From: Liolophura sinensis | Lineage: Eukaryota; Mollusca; Polyplacophora; Chitonida; Chitonidae | DNA length: 64,000 bases | Direction of reading: 5' to 3' | Assembly (NCBI RefSeq): GCF_032854445.1 | Contig: NC_088301.1 | Coordinates: forward strand, 56,804,512-56,868,511 | Part shown: positions 43,837-54,717 of the stretch, in pieces | How positions within the stretch are numbered: position 1 is the stretch's first letter | How the letters are laid out: each line of letters opens with the position of its first letter | The notes under the pieces: model-generated | Database searches by the model: none | Told to the model about the DNA's origin: nothing | The model's input: the letters and a program-made list of their open reading frames with translations, nothing else | Position numbers and translations under genes: made by a program

Positions 43837-44526
43837 ATGGGGCGACTGTACCCGACGATCACGGATGAAGACTCCTTGCCGACGATTACGGATGACCACC
43901 CCTTGGCCCCGACCGCGCCGACGATTATGGTTGAAAACCCCTTGGCCCGACCGCGCGGCCGGAGGGCGTGGCGCACGCCCATCGCCTGCAGTATATCAGC
44001 GAAATACAGAGGCAGCTTGAATCTGAGCGAGATCTCCGCCGGGCCCTGTACAAAAAGTACCGGCGTGGTGTCTTGGCCACCGAGGCCCTTGATTCAGCCA
44101 TGCTCACGGCCGATTTGGGCCTAGGGGTTGCTGGCGTGGGGCTACTCATAACGATAATTGCAACCCCTGCTCTCTTGGTCATGGAAGCTGCGGCCTTAGC
44201 TTGCGGTGTTTTAAATGTCGCCGGAAAATTCGTTAGCCGCCGGCTTCACGCAAAGGCCAAGAAACATAACGATATACGGCTGTTGATTGAGGCTAAACTT
44301 AACAGCATCCGTGCGCAGGTATCTACGGCATTATCTGATTTCAGACGTAGAGTTCAAGCAAATCGTTCAGGAGCTCAAGAACTACTCTGATCTGAAGCAG
44401 GAGATACGCGCCAAGTCTCGTAAGGTATTCAACGCCTTAGAGATCGATGAAAGCACGAAAAAACAGCTTATAGATCGTGGCCGAAAACTAGCTCGGCAAG
44501 AGCTGAAAAACGCTCTTTCTGAATGA
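43837..44526 (+). pseudogene. Polinton two-span membrane protein, frameshifted
   Basis: Starts 'MGRLYPTITDEDSLPTITDD', with a short N-terminal tandem repeat (P-T-I-T/M-x-x), then changes frame near 43950 into 43968-44390: 'EIQRQLESERDLRRALYKKY', then two adjacent hydrophobic spans ('GLGVAGVGLLITIIATPALL' and 'AAALACGVLNVAGKFVS'). It changes frame again near 44345 into a charged helical tail ending 'RKLARQELKNALSE' at 44526. Proteins of this layout recur near one end of animal Polintons. Function unknown; a membrane-active virion protein is possible. Confidence 0.6.
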
Positions 44527-45642
44527 TGTTCTGGGGAGGTGCCCAGGGGGAACTTGTTTGGAACCAGGGCAACCCCATGCTATGTCTCGAGAGCCCCGGG
44601 GGCAGGGCATTAGCCAGGATTTGACAATAGGGCGTCCAGGGGGTTTGGGGGCCGCCGTAAATAAGCAGGGGGTCTGCCGCCGGAGACATTTTATCGCCAC
44701 TGTATCATTGAAAATCAAGGCCTTTTAATAGCTTTAATTGCTATTATATCACTGGAAATAATGTATTACTATTGGACCCCAAGAAATTGACAGTTTTTAG
44801 GGGCACCCAATATATCACACTTTTCCCACCAATGACTGACACTGAGTGCGAATCACTAAAAAGAGTACATAAATTTTATATTAAACTATGTAAGGTTACA
44901 ATCTGTTATGCTTTGGACAACCAAGTGTGAAACAGGAGGTAGAAAAACAAATTGAACTGTAAAATACACAATTCAATACAGATGCAAGGAAAACAATGGC
45001 AATTTGGCGCAGCAGTTCAAGTGTGAATGCTGTGAATCAGGAGGTAGAAATAAATAAACAATAAAATACACAAAAAGGAAAACAATCAAAATGCATGGTA
45101 ATTTGGCACAGCAGGTGCATGTCACTCACAGTTACACTACTTCACATGCAACGGAACCAAATCAGAATACAGTATACATAGCTCTTACAACTGAGACTGA
45201 GAACAGGCAAAATTATCACCACTGAATCTGTGACTGTGGTACCAATCACCTTACGATTTGAGCAGCTAAGTCACAGTAGGTAGAAATAAACTTTGTAAAA
45301 TACAAAAAACAAGAAACAATTCAATACATGTACTATCAGTCACATATCTATGTCGAGAAATTAACTCTGGGCACAGTAGTGCATCATTTTTTCTGTCATC
45401 TGAATACATATATGAATACACTTTGAAAACTTACATGTAAGAAAAATATTCACAATCTAGTATACATACATATAATGTTAATACACTTTGAAACAGTGTA
45501 CTGGTCTGTGGGCTGGGACTCGCCGTAAAAAATGTTGATTCAAAATTTTGCCCGTCAAAATACCCCTTTTGGCTGGATTGCCCGTCCAGTTGGACGGGTG
45601 GACGGGTGTCTGGCTAGCCTGGTGCCCGGGGGTAAAAAAAAA

Positions 45643-45740
45643 TCTGCCCAGTGTGGGGCTCGAACCCATGGTCCAAAAAAGCAAAAGGCCTGGTTTATAG
45701 CTCAGCCTGTTACCAATTAATCACCACCCTAACGGCGGGC
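45643..45740 (-). repeat. tRNA-derived repeat (possible SINE head)
   Basis: On the minus strand it has an A-box-like 'ggtggtgattaattgg', a B-box-like 'gggttcgagccc' and GCCC/GGGC acceptor-like ends. The anticodon arm does not pair well, so it is not a functional tRNA. A second A-box-like string, 'tatagctcagtcggctga', occurs on the minus strand near 46030-46050. Confidence 0.4.
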
Positions 45741-46195
45741 TCCGGATTTTTTGCGCTAGCGACCCACCGTTAGGGGGGTTAATTGGCGCTGACACAACCC
45801 ACTACCTTTGGGCCATCTACAACACCCCTTGGTAAGGTCTCTCTGCCTCCGAAACTGTCGAAAGTTGCAGAGATTCCTTAGAAGTGCGTAGAGCCCGGCG
45901 CCATATGCAGGTAACGCATTCATATACTACATATACAGGAGACCAAATCCGGATCTGAGCTAGCAAACATCCCCTTATACATGTAGTATTTGAATACATC
46001 CCTTACGCACAGCGCTTTTCCCACCTGTGTCAGCCGACTGAGCTATATCCCACGACCCACGAAACATGGGCTAAATTGGAAGGACTATTCCGCATAAACA
46101 AAATATCTCCAATCCTCCTAAAAATACTGGATTCTTATAGTGAAGTGTTGAGTATCAAACAAGACACGCTGAAAAAGGCTGTCACATTTATTTTT

Positions 46196-46262
46196 CAGCC
46201 GGCCTATATATAGACTATACGCCTTATGTATTAAATGCCAACTAGGTCGCCTCATATCAATG
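46196..46262. repeat. Paralogous empty target site of the Tc1 element
   Basis: This segment ('cagccggcctatatatagac', then 'aaatgccaactaggtcgcct') repeats the flanks of the Tc1 insertion: 46344-46392 on its left and 47859 onward on its right. Here the single TA (46243-46244) is uninterrupted. Confidence 0.85.
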
Positions 46263-46392
46263 TCACATTTATTTTTCATAAAAATCCGTAGTTTAAGCCC
46301 TATACTGGGGAGAAAATCAGCTGAATCACCCTGTTGTGCAATACAGCCGGCCTATATATAGACTATACGCCTTATGTATCAAATGCCAACTA

Positions 46393-47858
46393 CACTAGTG
46401 TTCAAAAGAAAGTATACACCAAAACAAATACATAAAAATCGCGCAAAGTAAAAAATTGAGAAATTATCCATGATGAGCCCTATTACCCGTGTAAACGCCG
46501 ATCCATCCAGGGAACAAACTGGCCCAACAAAGCAAGATTTGCCTAAACTTAGCATAAAATCGAAAAATGGCCCTTCCACGTGTAACACGACATGAACGTG
46601 CATTTTGGCGGTATAAATGAGTCGACGGGAAACGTTAGGAACACAGTCGTCAGAAAAACACCAGAGGTATGCCACTTTTGAGCCAAGTTGAGCGAGAGAG
46701 AGCTGTCGGCATGGCCCAGCAAGGGGCGACCAACGCCGCCATTGCCAGAACCTTTGGTTGCACAAGAGCAACTATCGTCAGACTTATGCAGCGACTCCGG
46801 CAGACAGGCGTTACATCCGACAGGCCTAGGAGCGGTCGACCACGCGTCACCACCCCCACTGAAGATCGACACATCCGGACCATTCACCTCCGCAATCGGA
46901 ACGTAACGGCAACGTCAACGGCGGCGACGGCACTAGGGCACCCGATTAGTCGACACAGAGTCTACCGTCGACTACGTCAACACGGTATTAGGGCACGTCG
47001 ACCGTATTGTGGAGTTTATCTGACGCCTCAAAATCAACGTCGTCGGCTGATATGGGCTAGGCGCGTTCTACGCTGGCAGAGGCGTGAATGGGCACGGGTA
47101 ATGTTCTCCAACGGAACGTTTCAGCAAGTTCGAGCGTTTGGAGGTGGTAGTGTGATGGTGTGGGGAGGCATCTGCGGCGATCTGAAGACGAGGCTGGTGG
47201 TGATTCATGGGAACCTCAATGCTCGCAGATACACGGATGAAGTTTTACGACCGGTTGTAGTGCCATTCATCCACCAACAGCAAAGAGGAATTTTGTACCA
47301 GCATGATAATGCAAGACCTCATACTGCAAGATTGACGAACAACTTTCTACAGAACGCCAACATCGATCTCTTACCATGGCCGGCATGTTCACCTGACCTC
47401 AATCCAATTGAGCACTTGTGGGACCACCTGGGCAGACAAGTCAGAAGACTGCCAGTACCACCTGTGACCGTTGAACAGCTGGAAGAGTGTCTCCAACAAG
47501 AATGGCAATGAATCACACCTAACGTCATTCGACGCCTGACGTCATCAATGCGGCGACGTGTTGTGGCCTGCATCAATGCCAATGGAGGCCACACTCGCTA
47601 CTGAGCATGATTTGAATGACATTTCCAGAGGGAAAAATGCTTCATTTGAATTTTGCAAATGTGTAAATGTTCTGTTGACACCACATCTCTTTGACTGACC
47701 ATCAAACCAAACCTTCACCATTTAATGAACTGTATGTATGGACGTTTCAGGTGAAATGGAATATTCTTATGGAATTAAAAATAATTTCAAATATATTTCT
47801 TTCCGTTTTTATTTGATGTCTGATCAAACAGCTGTATACTTTCTTTTGAGCACTAGTT
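46393..47858 (+). mobile_element. Tc1-like transposon, full-length frame but inactive
   Basis: 1466 bp, flanked by TA (46391-46392 and 47859-47860). Terminal inverted repeats of 28 bp share ACTAGTG and TCAAAAGAAAGTATACA with three mismatches. It encodes one transposase with an internal deletion and a premature stop. The empty site at 46196-46262 confirms the insertion point. Confidence 0.92.
46669..47604 (+). pseudogene. Tc1-like DD34E transposase with internal deletion
   Basis: Starts 'MPLLSQVERERAVGMAQQGA', with a helix-turn-helix and GRPR-type hook ('GRPRVTTPTEDR'). The catalytic domain keeps 'VMVWGG', the second Asp in 'HDNARPHTA' and the Glu in 'SPDLNPIEHLWD', separated by 34 residues (DD34E). 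Between 'VMFS' and 'VRAFGGGS' (about 47105-47130) some 25 family residues are missing, including the segment with the first catalytic Asp; the deletion is in frame. TGA at 47509-47511 stops the protein, while family-like sequence continues in the same frame to TGA 47602-47604. It cannot be catalytically active. Confidence 0.92.
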
Positions 47859-47860
47859 TA

Positions 47861-49123
47861 GGTCTCCTCATATCAATGTGTGTGTGTGTGTGTGTGTGTA
47901 GGCTAGACTTGTAAATGGCCACAGACCCCCATTAGTTTTCCATAAGCGACAATGTTAACGTTTAGCGCTGTAGCTCAGTCCCAAACATTCCTAGGCCAAT
48001 AAGCTTTGGTGCTTACCTGGCCCAGCATGTGAGACAGAAGCTGTAAAAATCTTGACATAGGTTGACCGTCAAAATCTGGACCTTTCCATGCCGGCAGCTG
48101 GGAGGGGTGCCTAGCAACGCCAAGGGGACGTCACTCGCAGCCTCATCACCACCTGTCTCCTTGTGTCCTCTCGCCCAGAATTTCAAACTTTAACCATTAA
48201 AACTCATACCTGCCCAAAGCTTAGACAATTTCCATCATTTTGATACCAAGCATGCACCTGTACACCAAAAACGGCAGGCTGGCAGCAAAAAAAAGACTTT
48301 ACACCCTAAAATACACAGAACTACAATCGTCCCTACTGAAAAACGGAAGTTGTAATGGGGGTCTGTGTCAAATAAGCTTGTCGGCCTGGCCTGGGGGAAG
48401 CAGGGAAAGGCGGGGGGAGCCTCTATTTGTTATGGGGAGGGCCCCAAGGGGGGCATGCGCCAGAACCTATACTCTGTATACTACTTCTATACATGTCGGC
48501 CTATGTCTTTTTCTTCACTCCCTTTCACTCTATCAACTTCACACTTTCCAGGCGTATTACTGATGACCCAAAATAGTGAAGTGTTGAGTATTTGAAAATA
48601 AAATGTGTTCTGCGGCACCGCGTACTTGGAAAGTCAGAACTAACGTACTACCTATCTTTCAAAGTCGGGAGTACCGTACTATCTCTGACAAAAATGTATC
48701 TGTAGCACTGCTTTCTTCAGTTGATTTACTTATGTACCTGTTTTAAAACGCTAACAATACGAATCACTGTCATCATATGTTAAAGACTATTTCACTGATA
48801 CAAATCTAGCCAAATGTGGAAGAGGAGCCAGTGTGTGAGCTATGATGAAACAACTGCACCGCGTTAGACACCTTACAAACCTCCTAACGTTACTAGGTCA
48901 AAAGTTACCTTTAGTGTCTTCGGTGCAAAAGACATGTCTTGATGTCAACAGTGAATGTCACCATAGCTCACCACATTCCCCAGCTCACGCAATTACTGAC
49001 GTGATAAGCACGGCCAGGTGTGTCGTTCTCGTCGCCCGTCATCTGCTTAAAAGAAGGATAAAGGCCTTGAACACCTATCACAGGAAAACTATTTACCGCC
49101 ACTTTCTGATCAGAGAACCAAAC
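47861..49123. other. Sequence upstream of prokineticin-like gene, copy 1
   Basis: Non-coding. A (TG)n run at 47877-47899 adjoins the transposon end. No other element recognised; an open frame from 48842 runs in frame into the signal-peptide exon but looks like 5' UTR. The same DNA recurs at 54718-55980. Confidence 0.55.
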
Positions 49124-52100
49124 ATGAGATTTCTACTGTTTTTCTTCGCAGTGCTGGCGTATGCCAAGGTGAGTTCATTTCCATAACTTAATGTTTATCA
49201 TGGCTTGTGGCCAACATTTTCGAAAAACGGGGAAGTTTTACATGTCAGTTTAACACGTCGTATCACAATGTGTGACTTTCGAGGGGACATAATGAATTTG
49301 ATTAAAATGTTCAGCTTAAATTTTAGACACAAAATGGTGTACACGTAGGCCTACACTATAAAGGTGCGTTATACCAAATGGACGAAATCTTTAGCTTGTG
49401 CTGATGTTAATAGCACCAAGGCCCAATTTTATACGTATAAATGCTTTATTCTAACTGTAAGTAGGTAACAAAGAAGGACCTTCTGTATTCCACGGGAAAA
49501 CATTCAACACTGGACACGATTTCAGTACCATAACTTGGTAAAAAGAGAGTGAAAAGTAGAAAGAAAAAAGAAAAATATTTAAAGAACAAGACAGCACTTG
49601 GCTAAAACATTTTTCAGTCGAAAGCAGGATATTTAAGCTTTGAAAAAGTATCATACTTTATTATTTTAATGCGATTTCACCTAATGACATGTAAAACAAA
49701 ATGACAACACTACACAAATAGCTGGTGTGAGTCCAGGCAGCCATCTTGAGAATTTTATCCAATCAAACATGTTGCTATCTGATTACTTGGCCTAAGCGGT
49801 AACGTAGCCTATACCCATTCATTCAATAACGTACGTGACATATGATAACACAAACCTACTGCATAAGACACCAGTTTGAAGTCGTTTACAACGATTTAGT
49901 TACGTGCAGCAGAAGTGTAATATTCGGGGCCTCCGTGGCTCAGTTGGTTAGCGCGCTAACGCAGCGCAATGACCCAGGAGTCTCTCACCAATGCGGCCGC
50001 TGTGAGTTCAAGTCCAGATCATGCTGGTTTCCTCTCCGGTCGTACGTGTGAAGGTCCTCCAGCAACCTGCGGATGGTCGTAGGTTTCCCTCGGGCTCTGC
50101 CCGGTTTTCACCCACCATAATGCTGGCCGCCGTCGTATAAGTGAAATATTCTTGCGTACGGCGTAAAACACCAATCAAATAAATAAATAAAGTGTAATAT
50201 TCAAGGACGGCATCACAAATAATGTCAGACAGTAGGGCCTATACCAGTAGCATACCGTCTCAGCCTAAACCGCATTCATCTCCCCAAATACATTTTATGT
50301 CGTTCATATCAGCCTTTAGTCAGCAGTTTCTAAATAACAAATATCAGGCTCAGTGCAAAATTAATAGGGGGTACCGAAGGTTTATGGGAATGAGAAGGCG
50401 GCATCTCATCAGACAATGCTTAAGTAAAAATTAATTAAATCTTATGATATAATTTTCTCTCTCTGAATTTATCACAACTGAAGAATTTAAATTTTGCTCC
50501 TTCGTCTTTCTCGCATACATTATTTAATTCTTTTATAAAATACAGTAAAATTGTTTTTCAAGCCGAGGTGATTTCTCTTATGTTCGCGACAACTAGGTCA
50601 GCAATGCTTTCGTCTTAGAAGTCACCGCTACAAAACTGAAGCATAAAATCCAGCGACAGTCGAATGCCGGGATCCGATTCAGTGGTGCTTAGATTTATTT
50701 CCATTTGTTTTTGTATTGAGCATGAATCTTTTTGGACAAAAATCCTATTGCAACTTTGTAAACATTTAACAGGAGTCAAATCACCAGCACATCCCCGCTA
50801 GAGGCTACGGACTGAACCAGGAAAATACCTTCGGCATTAGAGAGCTAAAGTAAACATAACGTCACCTCGATAATGTAGACGCGCTGAAGCTGTGTCAAGA
50901 AGAAGTTTCAAAAAAATTTTACTGATTTGAAAAAAAATCTAAAAAATATTTAATACCGGTTTAAGATACTTTGAATGGTTATCTTTCAGTGGACATAAAC
51001 ATTAGAAAGGTGCTGTCTTTCACTTTAAATAGTAGGTCGTGTGGAATCGAACGTAAAGAACGCCATTCTTTTGAAAAAAGCCTTGCTCAAAAGTCACTCT
51101 TTCTGGAAGATGCTATGTAGTTAACATCTTACTGAAGTCCTTCTTTTTTAGAGAGTTCTAGGAAAACGTCCAGCTGAAGCATGTTGACAGGTTGCACGTA
51201 ACCATTGAGGGAGATAACTCCGGCTATGCCAAGTGTTTGGGCAAATTATGTTGAATACGTCTGTTCTGTGATTGACGCAGACTCACTGCAGGCTAGCGTT
51301 CGAGATTCTGTTCTAGCGTTCCATTCAAGTATTCAGGTATTTAATTCAGAGCAAAAAGCAATGTTGACTCTGTGACTGGCATATGAACAAGTTACCTTAA
51401 TCTTGAGAGTGTGGGATTCAGCTGACCTTACGATTCTACACAAAAAGCTCATCACTTAAGGCCATGGATTATTGTCCAGAACTTACAAACATCTGCAAAT
51501 TACACATATATCTGCTAATATATTGAATTGACGTCATAGAATTTTTTTCGCGATTCTCTCGATCACGCGTTTGCAAAAGAGCCCCAGCGATTTGCTTTCT
51601 TGCTATTGTGCAGGCCATGTAATTCTATTTTACTCGTAGTCTTTCACGCTGGGGTGGAATTTTGATTTTCGCATGACAGGTTGCTATAGTGCATTTTACT
51701 CATGGGAAAGGATGTACCGTAGTGTATCGGGCTGGACAAAATAATTAACCTTAACTCTTCAACTTTCCGGAAACTTTCCAGAATTTCAAAATGGAATTCA
51801 AAAAGTATATACATTGCTCACAAATGGAACAAAATGTATCAATCTTCTCAAAACCATGAAGGATTAAAAAAAAATGTTTCAAAAAATTTTACACATATCA
51901 TCCCAAAAGTGCTGCTCTTCGAAGCCAATTAACATTCCTTGACTTCGATTTTATATTGTAATAATAATAACGCGTTCCAAATCCACAGGTGGTTGTTTTG
52001 AAGTGGACATTCCATTATATCTATTACCTTCATTTCATGTGTCTTTTTTCAGGCCCAGACCACCACTGAGCAACCAAACTGCTCAGGTCCCTCGGACTGC

Positions 52101-52388
52101 GGGGAAGCAGAATGCTGCGTCCATTCGGACTTCATCGGGAAGCGGTTCATCTTTAACGACCTTTTCGGTGGACACAAGGGCGAGTGCCAGCTTATGAGGA
52201 CATTGGGTCAGTCCTGCCACATTTCCGACCTCCACGACGTCTTCAACAGGGACATGTTTGAGTTTAGCTGCCCATGCCAAGCAGGTCTGGAGTGTCGAGG
52301 GGAAACCATAGAAGAGAATGGCGGGTCAGTCATCCACCATAACCCGAAGTGCCAGTTGCCCGCTGGCAAAACCACTCCAGCGTCATAG
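49124..52388 (+). CDS. Prokineticin/astakine-like secreted protein, copy 1 (126 aa)
   Basis: Two exons, 49124-49168 and 52053-52388 (TAG), phase-0 junction, GT/AG. Exon 1 encodes the signal peptide 'MRFLLFFFAVLAYAK'. The mature part has ten cysteines in the order C-x5-C-x4-CC-...-C-...-C-...-C-x-C-x5-C-...-C, the AVIT/colipase-fold pattern of prokineticins and invertebrate astakines ('CGEAECCVH', 'GECQL', 'FSCPCQAGLECRGE'). It lacks the N-terminal AVIT residues needed by vertebrate prokineticins for receptor activation. Astakines act as haemocyte growth factors in crustaceans and are known in bivalves; a similar extracellular signalling role is inferred. The start was chosen for the signal peptide; an in-frame upstream Met exists at 48842. 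Confidence 0.82.
49926..50189 (+). mobile_element. tRNA-derived SINE, copy 1
   Basis: 264 bp in the intron of the prokineticin-like gene. The head has a Pol III A box 'gtggctcagttggttagcg' and a B-box-like 'gagttcaagtcc'; the body has 'gctggccgccgtcgtataag' and the tail ends in (AAAT)n. A perfect 13-bp target duplication, aagtgtaatattc, flanks it (49913-49925 and 50190-50202). The body resembles a SINE widespread in molluscs; the family name is not certain. Confidence 0.9.
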
Positions 52389-53921
52389 ATAGCTATAATA
52401 TGTAAGAGAATGCAGATTGTGGTAAAGTGTTCATTGCAGAGCAAACACATCTGAAAGTAAACGCCCTTATGTTGTTGTACACGGCATTGAAGCAAAATAT
52501 TTTTGTCAGTTCTAATTTGATTTAATTTAAGTTCACAAACATAAAATATACTACGAAATAAGTGTATCAGTTGAACAAAAGTTTTATTTTGTTACAATTC
52601 AAACGGAAAAGCACTAAGTCTAACATCGTAACTGTAATGTTTTCTCTGATTGATTAAAATCAATTTATCGAGGCTGCTGATTCGCACAACACCCTATTCA
52701 GAATTCGTTTATGATTACGTTTAAATGTACGCTTCCGGTGACAGACTATTCACAAACACTTATGTATATAATTTCTGTATATGTATACCCTTGGCAGTTT
52801 TGAGAGTAAAATCTCAATTCACGATAATGGAAGAATTGGCGGCTGGACATACTGATATATAACATCAATGGTAAGAGATTGATCTATCTGCAAAGAAAAA
52901 GACCACAATAGTCAGATCTATACTTCCTCCATCTTGTCCTCAAACTTACTGATGTGTATAATACTGGACATCTTCCGTAAACATGAACGACCTTCACTAT
53001 AAATACCCGCATACATTACAAGCTGCATTCATTACATATATGATATCAAATGACATATACAGGCCAAACACTAAGGAAAATTGCCTTTAAAAAAGGGAAG
53101 AGTTTTAGCACAAAGTATAACTCGCTCTTGGAGATTCCGCGCAAGTGTTCACATTTTGAGGAATGAAATACAATTCCCCCTCACTGTCCATTCCCTTACA
53201 GTAAGATAAATGACACAAATAAGAATAGAAGTAAAATTTCCAAAAGCTTGAGTTCGTCGAAAAAATCTCAACACATCTACTAAAAATATAGAATAAAAGA
53301 CAATATCTTGAAGAATACCGATGACAGATTATATTAAAATTACACGTTACAAAATAGACATGATACAAATGGGTTGAGCATATCGGTTATAAAATGAATT
53401 AATGATTAAGTTTGGAAAATATCATGCTTAGTTTCAATGCGTGGGATAAATAGCACTCCGACAATGCGGACAATTGACCAAATGTAGTATTCATCAGTAT
53501 TATCGTTTGGAGACTCGTTAGAATGGAATGTATAAAAAAAATTGATCGGAAATGACCAGTTTACACGAGGGCCTTCTCGTATGGGCGAAATTGATAATCA
53601 CCGGAAAAATGAGATGGACCCAGTGATTGGGAAAACCGCTGTAATTCTTGGCCCACCATTGGACGTTTATGGTCAGTTGTCAAATTGGCGGACATTTTTG
53701 TGCCACTAGCTTCTGTTCTAACATTTGCTACATATACTGGTACTGTGTTTTATTCCTGTGGAAGTGCAGTTTACATATTTTAAACACATTTTCATTTTAT
53801 CGAAGTGTGAATTCACAAAACGTTGACTTGTTAAAAATCTAAAGTCGTAATTTAGCTGGTCATGTGACGATAACATTACCAAGGGGACATTCCTGACGAC
53901 ATTTGGCATCCGCATTTGTAA

Positions 53922-54715
53922 GTTCTACGCTGGCAGAGGCGTGAATGGGCACGGGTAATGTTCTCCAACGGAACGTTTCAGCAAGTTCGAGCGTTTGGAG
54001 GTGGTAGTGTGATGGTGTGGGGAGGCATCTGCGGCGATCTGAAGACGAGGCTGGTGGTGATTCATGGGAACCTCAATGCTCGCAGATACACGGATGAAGT
54101 TTTACGACCGGTTGTAGTGCCATTCATCCACCAACAGCAAAGAGGAATTTTGTACCAGCATGATAATGCAAGACCTCATACTGCAAGATTGACGAACAAC
54201 TTTCTACAGAACGCCAACATCGATCTCTTACCATGGCCGGCATGTTCACCTGACCTCAATCCAATTGAGCACTTGTGGGACCACCTGGGCAGACAAGTCA
54301 GAAGACTGCCAGTACCACCTGTGACCGTTGAACAGCTGGAAGAGTGTCTCCAACAAGAATGGCAATGAATCACACCTAACGTCATTCGACGCCTGACGTC
54401 ATCAATGCGGCGACGTGTTGTGGCCTGCATCAATGCCAATGGAGGCCACACTCGCTACTGAGCATGATTTGAATGACATTTCCAGAGGGAAAAATGCTTC
54501 ATTTGAATTTTGCAAATGTGTAAATGTTCTGTTGACACCACATCTCTTTGACTGACCATCAAACCAAACCTTCACCATTTAATGAACTGTATGTATGGAC
54601 GTTTCAGGTGAAATGGAATATTCTTATGGAATTAAAAATAATTTCAAATATATTTCTTTCCGTTTTTATTTGATGTCTGATCAAACAGCTGTATACTTTC
54701 TTTTGAGCACTAGTT
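53922..54715 (+). pseudogene. 5'-truncated Tc1 copy created by the tandem duplication
   Basis: Carries the transposase from 'VLRWQRREWARVMFSNG' onward (with the same internal deletion and the same TGA) and the right inverted repeat. The left inverted repeat and the DNA-binding part are missing because the duplication breakpoint is inside the gene. Confidence 0.93.
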
Positions 54716-54717
54716 TA

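Larger units (their letters stand above)
33555..44701. mobile_element. Truncated Polinton/Maverick DNA element
   Basis: Eleven kilobases with the Polinton gene set: protein-primed family B DNA polymerase (+), retroviral-type integrase (-), packaging ATPase (-), double-jelly-roll capsid protein (-) and several element-specific genes on both strands. GC content is higher than in the flanks and drops at about 44700. A possible right terminus is 44701, where the reverse complement starts AGTGGCGATAAAATG; Polinton ends usually begin AG. The left end is lost: the polymerase starts mid-protein next to the Gypsy fragment. The adenovirus-type cysteine protease was not found. The element is a fossil and cannot encode its own replication. 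Confidence 0.88.
44527..46392. other. Polinton end, degenerate repeats and tRNA-like repeat heads
   Basis: After the last Polinton gene come about 170 bases of GC-rich element end, then AT-rich DNA. Degenerate repeats with 'aggaggtagaaa', 'taaaatacac' and 'caatttggcgcagcag'-like blocks occur about every 130 bases from 44935 to 45330. A tRNA-like sequence lies at 45643-45740. No protein gene is recognised. Confidence 0.6.
47065..53921. repeat. Tandem duplication, copy 1 (6857 bp)
   Basis: Identical to 53922-60777 apart from three differences that I saw: C/T near 48126 vs 54986, A/C near 48653 vs 55510, and T6/T5 near 51150 vs 58005. It begins inside the transposase gene and carries the 3' part of the Tc1 element, a (TG)n, the prokineticin-like gene and a SINE. 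Confidence 0.97.

Noticed and set aside
45643-45740. Functional tRNA gene
   Set aside because: A and B boxes are visible, but the anticodon arm does not fold and the acceptor stem is imperfect; it is better read as a tRNA-derived repeat.
46379-46887. Minus-strand frames of 77-130 residues across the Tc1 5' region
   Set aside because: They are antisense to the transposase and carry no recognisable motif.
48842-49123. N-terminal extension of the prokineticin-like protein from an upstream Met
   Set aside because: It is in frame, but would bury the signal peptide 94 residues in; the Met at 49124 directly starts a good signal peptide. The same applies to copy 2.
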